Shown: piece after piece, positions 9,578 to 20,069 of the stretch | How positions within the stretch are numbered: the first letter of the stretch is position 1 | Layout of the letters: every line of letters begins with the position of its first letter | NCBI GenBank assembly: GCA_032718475.1 | Contig: JAUCBJ010005252.1 | Span: 1-31,151, forward strand | DNA: 31,151 nt | Origin: Nemertoderma westbladi | Lineage: Eukaryota > Xenacoelomorpha > Nemertodermatida > Nemertodermatidae | Direction of reading: 5' to 3' | The notes under the pieces: model-generated | The model's database searches: none | The model's input: only the letters and a program-made list of their open reading frames with translations | Told to the model about the DNA's origin: nothing | Made by a program: the position numbers and the translations under genes

Positions 9578-10349
9578 TAATATCATGGCACCTGATTACG
9601 AGTAAAGAAAAATTAAACTGGAACTTGCAAAATTCCAGGCTAAGATATACTAACAAATTACACATCACCACCACCGCTTTAAATGGATGCTACCCCAAAT
9701 AAAATAATTTAAATTGTGTTAATTATGTTAATAGATAAACTATGAGCAATACATTCCCCATAACATACATAATAAATTTGGTGTTGAAAATTAAATTTAG
9801 GGTAGAAATGATTTTTTTCACTTTTTTAGGGTATCAATAGTGAATTTGAATTATAATTATATAATTTGGATTATATATTTATTGACAACAACTAAAAATT
9901 TGGACGTATATGAGAAACAAGGATGAGATTATCTGTGTCAGTGTCATTTCGTGGTGTAACTTGACCCACTACTATTACTGTAATTATAATAGGTCATGGG
10001 TTTACGTTTTGTCAGTGTTTTAATGAGACAGCAGTTTTTCTGTGAATTATAGGACGCCAGAATATTATGTGGCGAATTGAATTTCACTGGATGGATCATG
10101 GATGCAGTATTTCTGGCATATGCCATGCCAAGATTATATTTGGGCAACACGTACGTGATTTTCGCGCTATTTGCTTTGTTGCTAATATACTGGCTGACAA
10201 GTGAATTTCAGTGTCATATTTTATACGTGTGTTATATGTAGACATTGTTACCGTGTTATTGGGTAGCTTTCCTGTTTCCAGTTTAATTGTTGATAAGCGA
10301 TTTTTCTCTGGTGTGTGTGTAATCGTTATTGAGTGTTGTTACTGGGGCT
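9578..10349. other. Intron 1, no recognised feature
   Basis: AT-rich; small ORFs without motifs. Confidence 0.5.
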
Positions 10350-10367
10350 GGGGGGGGGGGGGGGGGG
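10350..10367. repeat. Poly-G run (18)
   Basis: Uninterrupted G18, about 175 bp before the 27-bp array. Confidence 0.95.
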
Positions 10368-10542
10368 TGAATAGATGCGACATGCCGCCGGCAAGTTAAT
10401 CTGCACTCAATTTGCAGCATTCCCTTGATTGCATTACCTTGCAAGAACTTGGCATATTTCCTTCCATCTTGAAAATAATGTAATTTCGAATAAATTGGAA
10501 TTACAACAGCTTGTGTTAGAACCTACTTCTAGGTTGAGAAAT

Positions 10543-12762
10543 AGAGTAGCGACCATTACACCCTCACATAGAGATGCGACCATTACACCATCACGTAGAG
10601 AAGTGACCATTACACACTCACATAGAGAAACGACCATTACACCATCACGTGGTGAAGCGACCATTACACCATCATATGTAGAGAAGCGACCATTACACCC
10701 TTACGTAGAAAGCGACCATTACACCCTCACGTAGAGAAGAGACCATTAAACCTTCACGTAGTGAAGCGACCATTACACCATCATATGTAGAGAAGCGACC
10801 ATTACACCCTTACGTAGAAAGCGACCATACACCCTCACGTAGAGAAGCGACCATTACACCCTCATGTAGAGAAGCGACCATTACACCCTCATGTAGAGAA
10901 GCGACCATTACACCATCAGATCACGTAGAGAAGCGACCATTACACCCTCACGTAGAGAAGCGACCATTACACCCTCATGTAGAGAAGCGACCATTACACC
11001 CTTACGTAGAGAAGCGACCATTACACCATCATGTAGAGAAGCGACCATTACACCCTTACGTAGAGAAGCGACCATTACACCATCATGTAGAGAAGCGACC
11101 ATTACACCCTCACGTAGAGAAGCGACCATTACACCATCATGTAGAGAAGCGACCATTACACCATCATGTAGAGAAGAGACCATTAAACCCTCACGTAGTG
11201 AAGCGACCATTACACCATCATATGTAGAGAAGCGACTATTACACCCTTACGTAGAAAGCGACCATTACACCCTCATGTAGAGAAGCGACCATTACACCAT
11301 CAGATCACGTAGAGAAGCGACCATTACACCCTCACGTAGAGAAGCGACCATTACACCCTCATGTAGAGAAGCGACCATTACACCCTTACGTAGAGAAGCG
11401 ACCATTACACCATCATGTAGAGAAGCGACCATTACACCATCATATGTAGAGAAGCGACCATTACACCCTTACGTAGAAAGCGACCATTACACCCTCACGT
11501 AGAGAAGAGACCATTAAACCTTCACGTAGTGAAGCGACCATTACACCATCATATGTAGGGAAGCGACCATTACACCCTTACGTAGAAAGCGACCATTACA
11601 CCCTCACGTAGAGAAGCGACCATTACACCCTCATGTAGAGAAGCGACCATTACACCCTCATGTAGAGAAGCGACCATTACACCATCAGATCACGTAGAGA
11701 AGCGACCATTACACCCTCACGTAGAGAAGCGACCATTACACCCTCATGTAGAGAAGCGACCATTACACCCTTACGTAGAGAAGCGACCATTACACCATCA
11801 TGTAGAGAAGCGACCATTACACCCTTACGTAGAGAAGCGACCATTACACCATCATGTAGAGAAGCGACCATTACACCCTCACGTAGAGAAGCGACCATTA
11901 CACCATCATGTAGAGAAGCGACCATTACACCATCATGTAGAGAAGAGACCATTAAACCCTCACGTAGTGAAGCGACCATTACACCATCATATGTAGAGAA
12001 GCGACTATTACACCCTTACGTAGAAAGCGACCATTACACCCTCATGTAGAGAAGCGACCATTACACCATCAGATCACGTAGAGAAGCGACCATTACACCC
12101 TCACGTAGAGAAGCGACCATTACACCCTCATGTAGAGAAGCGACCATTACACCCTTACGTAGAGAAGCGACCATTACACCATCATGTAGAGAAGCGACCA
12201 TTACACCCTTACGTAGAGAAGCGACCATTACACCATCATGTAGAGAAGCGACCATTACACCCTCACGTAGAGAAGCGACCATTACACCATCATGTAGAGA
12301 AGCGACCATTACACCATCATGTAGAGAAGAGACCATTAAACCCTCACGTAGTGAAGCGACCATTACACCATCATATGTAGAGAAGCGACCATTACACCCT
12401 TACGTAGAAAGCGACCATTACACCCTCACGTAGAGAAGCGACCATTACACCCTCATGTAGAGAAGCGACCAGTACACCATCAGATCACGTAGAGAAGAGA
12501 CCATTAAACCCTCACGTAGTGAAGCGACCATTACACCATCATATGTAGAGAAGCGACCATTACACCCTCATATGTAGAGAAGCGACCATTACACCCTTAC
12601 GTAGAAAGCGACCATTACACCCTCACGTAGAGAAGCGACCATTACACCCTCATGTAGAGAAGCGACCAGTACACCATCAGATCACGTAGAGAAGAGACCA
12701 TTAAACCCTCACGTAGTGAAGCGACCATTACACCATCATGTAGAGAAGCGACCATCACACCC
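10543..12762. repeat. 27-bp minisatellite with ~384-bp higher-order repeat
   Basis: About 82 tandem copies of a unit containing GTAGAGAAGCGACCATTACA followed by CC(C/A)TCA(C/T). A marker variant, CATCAGATCACG, recurs at 10914, 11298, 11683, 12067, 12478 and 12675: four blocks of 384-385 bp, then shorter ones. The 303-bp stretches at 10908, 11677 and 12061 give identical minus-strand translations, so whole blocks were copied recently. Because 27 is a multiple of three, all frames stay open or closed together, giving artificial ORFs of the type MVASLREGV repeated; there is no sign these are translated. Confidence 0.95.
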
Positions 12763-13312
12763 ACCCCGTGGTTTTTTGTTCTATCTTGGAAACAAACGCA
12801 GTTGTGAACCTGAACGAACTTTTAAGAGTTTTATAGTCGAAGCGGTTGTTTAAAATATCGGGTACAAAACAGTACATTGCAGGGTTTTTCAACCCCTACT
12901 TATGGTACAATTTTAGAGAAGTTTTATAAAAATTACGATGCATAAATATGAATTGTATCATCTCTATCTTTTAGTTACACCAGTTTTTTAGGGTTCGCTA
13001 TTAATTGGAATGCTAGCTTTGAAAATCCATCTATTTGGTAATTTATTTGTCTAATTCTGATGTTCATGTTCTCGCGTTATGGTGGTACGTTGGGGTTCTG
13101 AATTTGATCAAAACCCAAGTTTTATATTTTTTCATAATATTGTTGGCTATTTGAAATTTTTTCAGTAATATTCAAAATCGTGAAATTCAAAATATAAATC
13201 AGACGTTTTCAGTAATATTTGTCCATGTGAAGTAGATTTTAGCACGCCATCACCCCCCACCCCCCAGATTTGTTTTACAGGAGTAAAAAAGTAAAGATTA
13301 ATCTTGAAATTG
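12763..13312. other. Intron 1, 3' part, no recognised feature
   Basis: AT-rich single-copy-looking DNA leading to the U12 branch site. Confidence 0.5.
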
Positions 13313-13343
13313 TTCCTTAACTTTATTACATTTTCAATAACAC
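13313..13343 (+). promoter_or_regulatory. U12 branch site and AC 3' splice site
   Basis: TTCCTTAAC at 13313-13321 is a perfect minor-class branch sequence. The AC at 13342-13343 is the only one of three nearby AC dinucleotides (ending 13329, 13341, 13343) that keeps the protein in frame. There is no long polypyrimidine tract, as expected for this class. Confidence 0.9.
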
Positions 13344-13449
13344 GTGGTTTGAACGGGTATCTATGATGGTAATTTTACTCAATTGTCTCACCCTTGGAAT
13401 GTTTCAACCCTGTGAAGATTTACATGGTTGTCACTCGACGAGGTGTAAG
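13344..13449 (+). CDS. CACNA1 (Cav3 type): Cav3 calcium channel, exon 2: segment IS1 and first extracellular loop
   Basis: One base completes the Pro codon of exon 1, then 35 codons read [20 protein letters not shown] (IS1) followed by [15 protein letters not shown]. The three loop cysteines and the PCED start match the IS1-S2 loop of vertebrate T-type channels (there PCEDI-C-SQRC). This loop pattern distinguishes Cav3 from Cav1/Cav2 and sodium channels. The exon ends TGT AAG in phase 0 before GTTAGT. It lies between a minor-class acceptor and an ordinary GT donor. The last nine bases (AGGTGTAAG) are also the start of the minisatellite that fills the next intron. Confidence 0.95.
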
Positions 13450-13980
13450 GTTAGTGGTACCGGTAGGTGTAAGTTAGTGGTACCTGTAGGTGTAAGGTTA
13501 GTGGTACCGGTAGGAGTAAGTTAGTGGTACCGCTAGGTGTAAGGTTAGTGGTACCTGTATGAGTAAGTTAGTGGTACCGCTAGGTGTAAGGTTAGTGGTA
13601 CTTGTAGGAGTAAGTTAGTGGTACCGCTAGGTGTAAGTTTAGTGGTACCTGTATGAGTAAGTTAGTGGTACCGCTAGGTGTAAGTTTAGTGGTACCTGTA
13701 TGAGTAAGTTAGTGGTACCGCTAGGTGTAAGTTTAGTGGTACCTGTAGGTGTAAGTTTAGTGGTACCGGTAGGTGTAAGTTAGTGGTACCGGTAGGTGTA
13801 AGTTAGTGGTACCGGTAGGTGTAAGTTAGTGGTACCGGTAGGTGTAAGTTAGTGGTACCGGTAGGTGTAAGTTAGTGGTACCGGAAGGTGTAAGGTTAGT
13901 GGTACCGGTAGGTATAAGTTTAGTGGTACCGGTGGGTGTAAAAGGTAGTGGTACCGGTAAGATGCATGCGATAAGTAGTA
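13441..13980 (+). repeat. 23/24-bp minisatellite built from the exon 2 splice donor
   Basis: About 23 units of AGGTGTAAG(G)TTAGTGGTACC followed by GGT, TGT or GCT. The first unit is the real exon end plus donor (AGGTGTAAG then GTTAGTGGTACC). Five units, including the authentic one, repeat the 15 bases GTGTAAGGTTAGTGG exactly; the others keep AAGTTAGT or AAGTTTAGT. The first half alternates 24- and 23-bp forms as 47-bp pairs, the second half is more uniform, and the last units are degenerate. Each has a GGTACC site. It occupies most of intron 2 (13450-14166). Confidence 0.95.
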
Positions 13981-14166
13981 CCGGTAGGGTTTGATTTTAG
14001 GTTTTGGGTTAGATTTTTGATTTTTTATTAATGTGGCTTTTAATTTGGCTTAATTTTTGGTCTTTTAATCTAATTAATTGAGTATATTATGTTTGCATGT
14101 TTTTAGTCTACAAGAACTTCAAATATAGACCTTTTAGGTTTTCATGTTACCAATTTACCTTTCCAG
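13450..14166 (+). other. Intron 2: GT-AG, 717 bp
   Basis: Donor GTTAGT, acceptor TTTACCTTTCCAG at 14154-14166, phase 0. Reading on from exon 2 into the intron meets TAG after 24 codons, so retention would truncate the protein. Confidence 0.92.
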
Positions 14167-14309
14167 GTTCTGGAGTATTTCGATCACTCTATATTTGCGT
14201 TCTTTGCTGCGGAAATGATTTTAAAAATAATCGCTATGGGCGCTTTTGGAGAAAAGGCCTATTTCAAGGAAACGTGGAATAAACTGGACTTTTTCATCGT
14301 TTTTGCAGG
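14167..14309 (+). CDS. CACNA1 (Cav3 type): Cav3 calcium channel, exon 3: segment IS2 to start of IS3
   Basis: Forty-seven codons plus two bases. The frame starts [20 protein letters not shown] (IS2), continues [20 protein letters not shown] and ends DFFIVFAG (start of IS3). Vertebrate Cav3 reads FDDFIFAFFAVEM-VKM-A-G and then TWNRLDFFIVIAG at this place, so the match is close over the full exon. The conserved acidic Glu in IS2 (the AAEM motif) and the Asp of LDFF in IS3 form the voltage-sensor countercharges. The exon ends GCA GG before GTGAGTAA, phase 2, and joins exon 4 to give Gly-Val-Met-Glu-Tyr-Ser. The boundary falls where vertebrate Cav3 genes also split (IAG/MLEYS). Confidence 0.96.
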
Positions 14310-14579
14310 GTGAGTAAAATCTGTCAGAATATTGAGATATAAGTTATTGGTGTCAAGCACATAATCAAGCACTTTATAAAATTACAAAGTCTAGGCGTTA
14401 TATTTGATAATATCTGCAATATTATAAGAATAAAACTGTAAGCTGTTGATCTTTTTACCCTATATAAGTTGCGATAACCAACTTACATAGAATAATTCAG
14501 AGAGAGTTTACCTTTTTATGTCAGCCATTGATTTATATTTTTGGTATTGTCGTGTTTTGAGTCTTAAACTTAAACCCTC

Positions 14580-15350
14580 TATTCTATTCTATAACCATGG
14601 CCTTGTATAGCGTTCCAACATCCACTAAAAGACAAAAAAATATGGATTGCACAGGCCAAACCACCACGTTGCACGGTATGGGATTTCATACATGGTATAG
14701 TATAGTGTTGTACAGCATAACACTGTGGTGGGTGGAATGGCTTGGCAGTTTGGTATGACCTGACCATACCACGGTATGGCATTCCGTGACATGGCAGGAT
14801 GTGGGTCGCAATAGCATCGCACACCGTGACCCTGCCATGGCGTTGCAGATATGGTGACATGGTTGGTCACGCTAGGCATTACATAGTATGGCATGGCACG
14901 TTATGGTTGCTACCTGCTTGGTATGCCTTGGCATTACATGGCAAGGAACGACATATCGCAGGACAGCATGACAGATTAAAACAGCATAGCAGATTAGCAC
15001 AGCATAACATGACATGGATTATATAGCGCGGTCGCACATATGCACGGTCGGTGTTGTACAGCATTGGTGGAAGGGATAGGATGGCACATCATAGCACCAT
15101 GCGCACGCAGCACCGCATTGTATGTGAGGCCACGAAATAGAATTGCCTGTCAAAGCACTTGATAGCAAGACGCAGCCCATCACCCGGTCATGGTTCGGTA
15201 TGGCATACGACGATATCACATGTGCTATTGTGCAGGGTAAAGACTCGGTGGATCCTATCAAGGAACGTCACATTATCTGCATGTTGTGGAATTGCAAGGG
15301 CGATGTAAGGTATATCACATTGACAGTGTAGCATATCATAGCACAGCACT
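14580..15350. repeat. Cryptically repetitive DNA rich in GGCATGGCA / AGCATAGCA words
   Basis: Words such as GGTATGGCAT, GACATGGCA, ACAGCATAACA and CATAGCAC recur irregularly at about 10-bp steps on a less AT-rich background. No fixed period could be drawn. A shorter patch of similar style lies at 17410-17510. It may be an old, heavily mutated short-unit satellite. Confidence 0.5.
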
Positions 15351-15460
15351 GGGTTTTTTTTGGAAACTTGTGAAATAGTAACACTGTTCATAATAAATAA
15401 AATAAATAAATAAATAAACTGCAAGGCTCTCAATAATTATTTGGTCATGCAATTAATTGA

Positions 15461-15480
15461 CACCAATAAATTTATTGGTG
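15461..15480. repeat. Perfect 20-bp palindrome
   Basis: CACCAATAAA followed by its exact reverse complement TTTATTGGTG, in AT-rich DNA. Confidence 0.9.
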
Positions 15481-15735
15481 TGATTTTAAAATTATTGCTA
15501 ATTGATTGGGACAGATGTATTTAAATTTATAATTATTTAGTTTAATTATTATTTATTAATTATTCATATTTTAATTAATTGGATAAATAATTGAACTGGA
15601 ATCAAGTTTATACCAATTAATAGGTTAATTGCAATTTTCAAAGAAAATCCACTTTCAAAATCCTACCCTTATATATAATTTAAAAAAAAAATTGTTGTCG
15701 TTTCTCTAGACCTATACACCTTTTCCTGTAATATA

Positions 15736-17058
15736 GTGTCTTTATTCTATCCCATCATAGTAGACATGTACCGAACAACAAGAGTCCCACAAGAAATGAA
15801 AACAAATAAGTTGGTGCCAGTTCCCAAGAAGGGCAACCTAACACTCTATGGTTCTTTTCGGGGAATCTCATTGATCTCGATTGCTGCAAAGCTATACAAT
15901 AGAATTCTATTAAATCGCATCAGGGATCCCATTGAGAGACTGCTCCGTGGAAATCAGAATGGGTTCCGTAAAGGTCGTGGGACCATGGAACCCATTTTGG
16001 CACTTAGAAGGATAATTGAAGAGTTATCAAAAAAGAAAGACAGGCATCTGGCTGTTATCTTTGTTGACTTCTTCAAGGCCTTTGATTCAGTCTCTCGCTC
16101 ACGTATGTTCAGCATACTTTCATTATATGGGATTCCTGATGAAATTATTGCAGCAATCAGATCAGTATACGATGGTTCGACAACATTTGTGTCTACTGTT
16201 GACGGTGACACAGAACCATTTGAAGTGTTATGGGGCGTCCTCCAAGGAGACACACTTGCACCATTCTTGTTCATTATTGTGGTTGACTATGTTCTACGCA
16301 TGTCCTTACATCATTATAATGATGATGGGGTGATGATAACTCCACCTACTGGCTCCAGAAGTCGAGGAAATCCTGCAAGTACCTAACTGATCTAGACTTT
16401 GCTGATGACTTAGGAGTACTCTCAGAATCATTAGAGGGAGCCCAACGGCTCCTCGGCTCATTAGAACATGCTGCTTCTAGTGTTGGTCTTTTTATTAACT
16501 CCAGAAAGACCAAAATTCTGACAGTTAACTTTGAAAGTCCTCAGCAAGTCTCGGATCGGATGAGCATAAGCTCAAAGGATGGTATGCTTGAGCATGTGGA
16601 CGACTTCTGTTACCTGGGATCATGGATCCGGAAGTCAGGTGAGGACCTTCGAATACGTAAGGGAAAGGCATGGGCAGCCTTGAATAGGCTTTCCAGGATT
16701 TGGAAGTCACCGAGCATTAATCGGAAACTTAAGGTCCGATTATTTAGACAATGCACACATCTCCAACGAGACACTATATAACATTGGAGGTGTCTCATTG
16801 GTTCCCCCAAGCTTGACACTAGAACAAAATCGCCTCCGCTTTGCAGGACATTGCTTTCGCCGTGAGGACCAGCCAGTGCATAATCTTGTACTTTGGCAGC
16901 CTCATGGAGTGAATAAGCATGGTGGACAGCCCATGACTTTCTTGAGACGCATCTTAAAGGACACTGGCCTTGAAGATGCGGATGATCTAGCAAATGTCAT
17001 GGGTGATAGGGAGTTGTGGCGGTGCAATTTTGTTGACAAGCCGGCACAGCATTCTTAA
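15736..17058 (+). pseudogene. LINE reverse transcriptase relic with frameshift and internal deletion
   Basis: The first frame (15736-16386) holds LVPVPKKGN, FRGISLISIAAKLYNRILLN, QNGFRKGRGT, VIFVDFFKAFDSVSR and GVLQGDTLAPFLFIIVVDYV, the ordered finger and palm blocks of a non-LTR RT. A one-base loss near 16379 shifts the frame. The next holds the active-site DLDFADDLGVLSE, then VGLFINSRKTKIL, VDDFCYLGSWIRKSGED and WAALNRLSRIWKS. After LFRQC (about 16755) some tens of codons are missing, and the tail resumes with NETLYNIGGVS and RLRFAGHCFRREDQPV up to 17058. The catalytic FADD is intact but the ORF is dead. The style is that of RTE-like or related clades; the clade is not certain. The endonuclease part is absent. 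Confidence 0.9.
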
Positions 17059-18191
17059 AAATGCAGCTGCAATGCAGCATGCCGATCCTAGTAGTCTTTA
17101 TTCAGGTCTGAACGTGAACATACTCCCAAAATTTGTCTGCAAATCTTAATGAGATTGCACGAAATTTGAAACAGAGATAATTTCACCTCCCTCCTCCTTA
17201 CTGGGTGAGCCAGAATTTTTATTTTTGCTTTCATTCTTTACCTATACAAGTGTTTGAAAAAGGTGTGTCTGTCGATATTGCACAAGTTCCACCGCAGTTA
17301 TTCTTCAACTTCTTCAACCTTATAGTGGTTGGTAAATTGCAATTAAATGATCGATAATATTTCCAAAAGCCGTGGCTCAGCTTGACCAACCACGGTATGT
17401 GGTGTATAGAAGAGCAAAGAAAGTCAGAACATCGCAGAATACGACATAGCATGCAGTGGAACGACTTGCGTAAGTACGGGAAGGCACGGAATTTCACTGC
17501 ATCGTGCAGCATATAAACGCGTAATAGGATGGCCGAATGAATGATACAGAGCAACAAGGGCAGAGTATCATTGGGTTTAGTGAACTGTATATAATAAGTA
17601 TATTATTATTATTATTAAAAGTATTTATAAGGCGCCGTATATACGGTGTTCTAGGCGCACAATAAAAAGTAAAGACATGTTGTAATAATAACTTAAAGAC
17701 AGTGCTCAATAAATAAAATGAATAAAATAAAAGTTATGATAGTAGTTCTAATTGTAGGTTTTGCGCTTAAATAGGTTTAGAGTAGGTGCCGAACGAACGT
17801 CCAGTGGAAGATTATTCCAAATTAATGGCGTAGTAGGTTCCAAGCCAGCTTGCTGGTGTTTCTTTTATAAACATGTACGAAATTCATTTTTCCCTTCCAT
17901 TTTGCTGCTGCTTTTCTGGCGCTATTTCTACGGTACAATGCTTTAATCATTCAGAGTTTTAACATAGTACGTACCTCCCTTCCCTTCCCTTGCGTTGTCT
18001 AGTGTCGGTACTGCACATCTAACATACATTATTAACATTCTCCCTAACCCCCAATACTAAACTAGGTGCCTGCTTTCGCTTTTATCAGTATGCTCGGTGT
18101 CAATTCCGACTGCAAAACGTATCTGTCAAAATGCGCAAGTCCTAACAGCTCTATGCGTGATATGGATCAAGAACGTTTCCTATAAATATCT
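17059..18191. other. Intron 3, no recognised gene
   Basis: Contains the patch of GCATAGCA-like words at 17410-17510 and a fragment GGCGCCGTATATACGGTG near 17632 resembling tails of invertebrate short repeats; neither can be classified. Confidence 0.5.
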
Positions 18192-18241
18192 GGGGACGAA
18201 ACGTTCGCCTTCCCTAACTAACAGCCGGACATTTCGTCCCC
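18192..18241. repeat. Hairpin with 10-bp perfect stem
   Basis: GGGGACGAAA (18192-18201) and TTTCGTCCCC (18232-18241) are exact reverse complements around a 30-base loop. Confidence 0.85.
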
Positions 18242-18827
18242 ATGCTATTTTACTCGGAATATTCATCTAAAAAAACGATAGTTAGTGATATTAGGGATTC
18301 GGTCGGTTCCATTTTGAACCTACCTATACGCCAAATGTGGCATTTTCCACAAAACAACATTATTCATTCTATTTTCGTTTTGGAGTAAAATTAAATTGAT
18401 TTTAACATATTGGTAATCTTATGTGATTTGAAATAAAAAAACACAATGTGTTTGAAAATAATGGAATTATGTCGCATATAATGTAGGAAACTATGTATAG
18501 GGATATAGGTTGTTTCAAAAAACATTTATTACATTTTTTACAATTATTATTCAAAAAGCATTAAAACCCTGAGACAAATTAGAATATTAGGTTTAAAATC
18601 AAATCAAAAAAATCAAATATAAATCAAATCTCTCTCTATCATAATAAACAACATTTCTAGCTTCTGATTCGTTGATTCGAATTTTATATCAACGTTTACC
18701 GGGCTTACCCTATTTATTATAGCAAAATATGTTATAGGTTATTATTTTTTTTAAAATACTTTACCATGCGGTCTATGCAAAACTGGCTTATAGGTGGTTT
18801 TGAAACATACTTGGGAGTATGGCCGGT

Positions 18828-19235
18828 GTAACAGGCTGAGATAACTCCCCACCAAATATGAATCCCCAGTCTTCTCAACCTAGGCTGAGAACACTCCCTA
18901 GTTTCCTCCCTAGATTTCTTAACTAACGGAAAGGAGCAGGTTAGAGTTGCGGGCTTTTCTAACCAAAACAATAAACGATATCTCAATAACATAGGTTACA
19001 GTTTTATTTTTGCAATATACGAAAATAACACAGGTACGGATATGAATTATAACTCAATTAGGGGAGTCATCTCAGCCTAAGGGGAGCGTTCTCAGCCTAA
19101 GGGGAGTGTTCTCAGCCTAGGCTGAGATAACTGGGGAGTGTTTTCAGCCTAGGCTGAGAACACTGAGGAGTGTTCTCAGCCTAGGCTGAGTTGACAGGGG
19201 AGTTATTTCAAGAGGGAGTTGTTATCTCAGCCTTG
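18828..19235. repeat. Cluster of CTCAGCCTAGGCTGAG palindromes in inverted array
   Basis: The left part (18828-18900) has GGCTGAGATAACTCCCC and CCTAGGCTGAGAACACTCCC. The right part (19065-19235) has GGGGAGTNNTCTCAGCCTA repeated five or six times, three joined as perfect CTCAGCCTAGGCTGAG palindromes (AvrII-type CCTAGG centre). The two parts are in opposite orientation around the module at 18928. Confidence 0.8.
18928..19014 (+). repeat. Dispersed two-block module, copy B
   Basis: AAAGGAGCAGGTTAGAG, then AACCAAAACAATAAACGA, then GGTTACAGTTTTATTTTTG. The third block is shared with the partial copy at 21468. Confidence 0.75.
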
Positions 19236-20069
19236 TACACACAGGATTAAGAATACATTTTAACATAAAGAAATTCAGCAATCTCCATTTCGGCAAAAAT
19301 TGCGTATTTGGAAATAGTTGGTTTCAAAATGGAACCGACGAAATCCAATTGGGGTAATTAACTAAATCATGTACAAACAGCTCTACAGCGATTTTAACTT
19401 ACTTCTTAATTCGTTAGTATTATCTGGAAGAAATGTATACTTTAAGCAATGTGTTCTTGAGCACCGTGAAAATAAAATTGCTTTAATTTTTCCTGCTTAA
19501 TCTGACTTCGGAGAACACAAAAACATACAGGCCTAGTCTATAAACAAGTTTTTCCTTTTTATTGGCTCACCGTGTTTGCTGCACCCGTTATGCCATAATA
19601 TAGGTAAAATTACTTTTCCGTATAAAATTCCCAGAAGAATCATATTTCCGGAGAACTCTTATCCTTAGGTGTTCAATCCCATCTTGTGTAGTAAAGTTTC
19701 ACTATATTAGTTAATTTAATAACAGCATGGTATATATTTGTACTCAAATTACTATGATTGTATTAAGTTGTGGTTGTTTCTGTTAAAACTGAACTGGCTT
19801 TATCGATTTCATATATGTTATTAACGCATCATACTAACTCTTTATCCAACCTATTTAACACATTCCTACAGTAAGCCCGGGAAACGTTAACATAAAATTC
19901 GAAACAACTAATCAGGAGCTAGAATTGTTGTTTATTATGATAGAGGGAGATTTGATTTAAATTTTTAAAGCCTCCAATTCGAATGTTTTCTAAGGGGTTT
20001 AATGCTTTTTATGAGTAATAATTGTAAAAAAATTTAATAAAAATTTTTGAAACCATTTTTGAAACCTAT

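Larger units (their letters stand above)
4179..13343 (+). other. Intron 1: U12-type AT-AC intron, about 9.2 kb
   Basis: The intron begins ATATCCTT (4179-4186), the consensus minor-spliceosome donor. It ends with branch site TTCCTTAAC (13313-13321) and terminal AC (13342-13343). Both junctions are fixed by the reading frame: CC joins G to give the Pro codon before Trp-Phe-Glu-Arg. The branch adenosine to 3' end distance is about 23 nt, at the long end for this class. The intron carries LINE relics and a large minisatellite. Confidence 0.9.

Noticed and set aside
10434-12363. Minus-strand ORFs encoding repeats of the MVASLREGV/MVASLHDGV type
   Set aside because: They arise because the minisatellite period is 27. 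Composition follows the DNA repeat, there is no start context or domain, and they lie within an intron.
14097-14282. Plus-strand ORF overlapping exon 3
   Set aside because: It is in a different frame from the conserved channel sequence and has no resemblance to known proteins.
14579-15433. Cluster of overlapping cysteine/histidine-rich ORFs on both strands
   Set aside because: These reflect the GGCATGGCA-type word bias; no frame is clearly favoured and no domain is recognised.
18192-18241. Second hammerhead candidate (contains GACGAAAC)
   Set aside because: It lacks CTGATGA at the needed place; the GACGAAA word is simply one arm of a hairpin.
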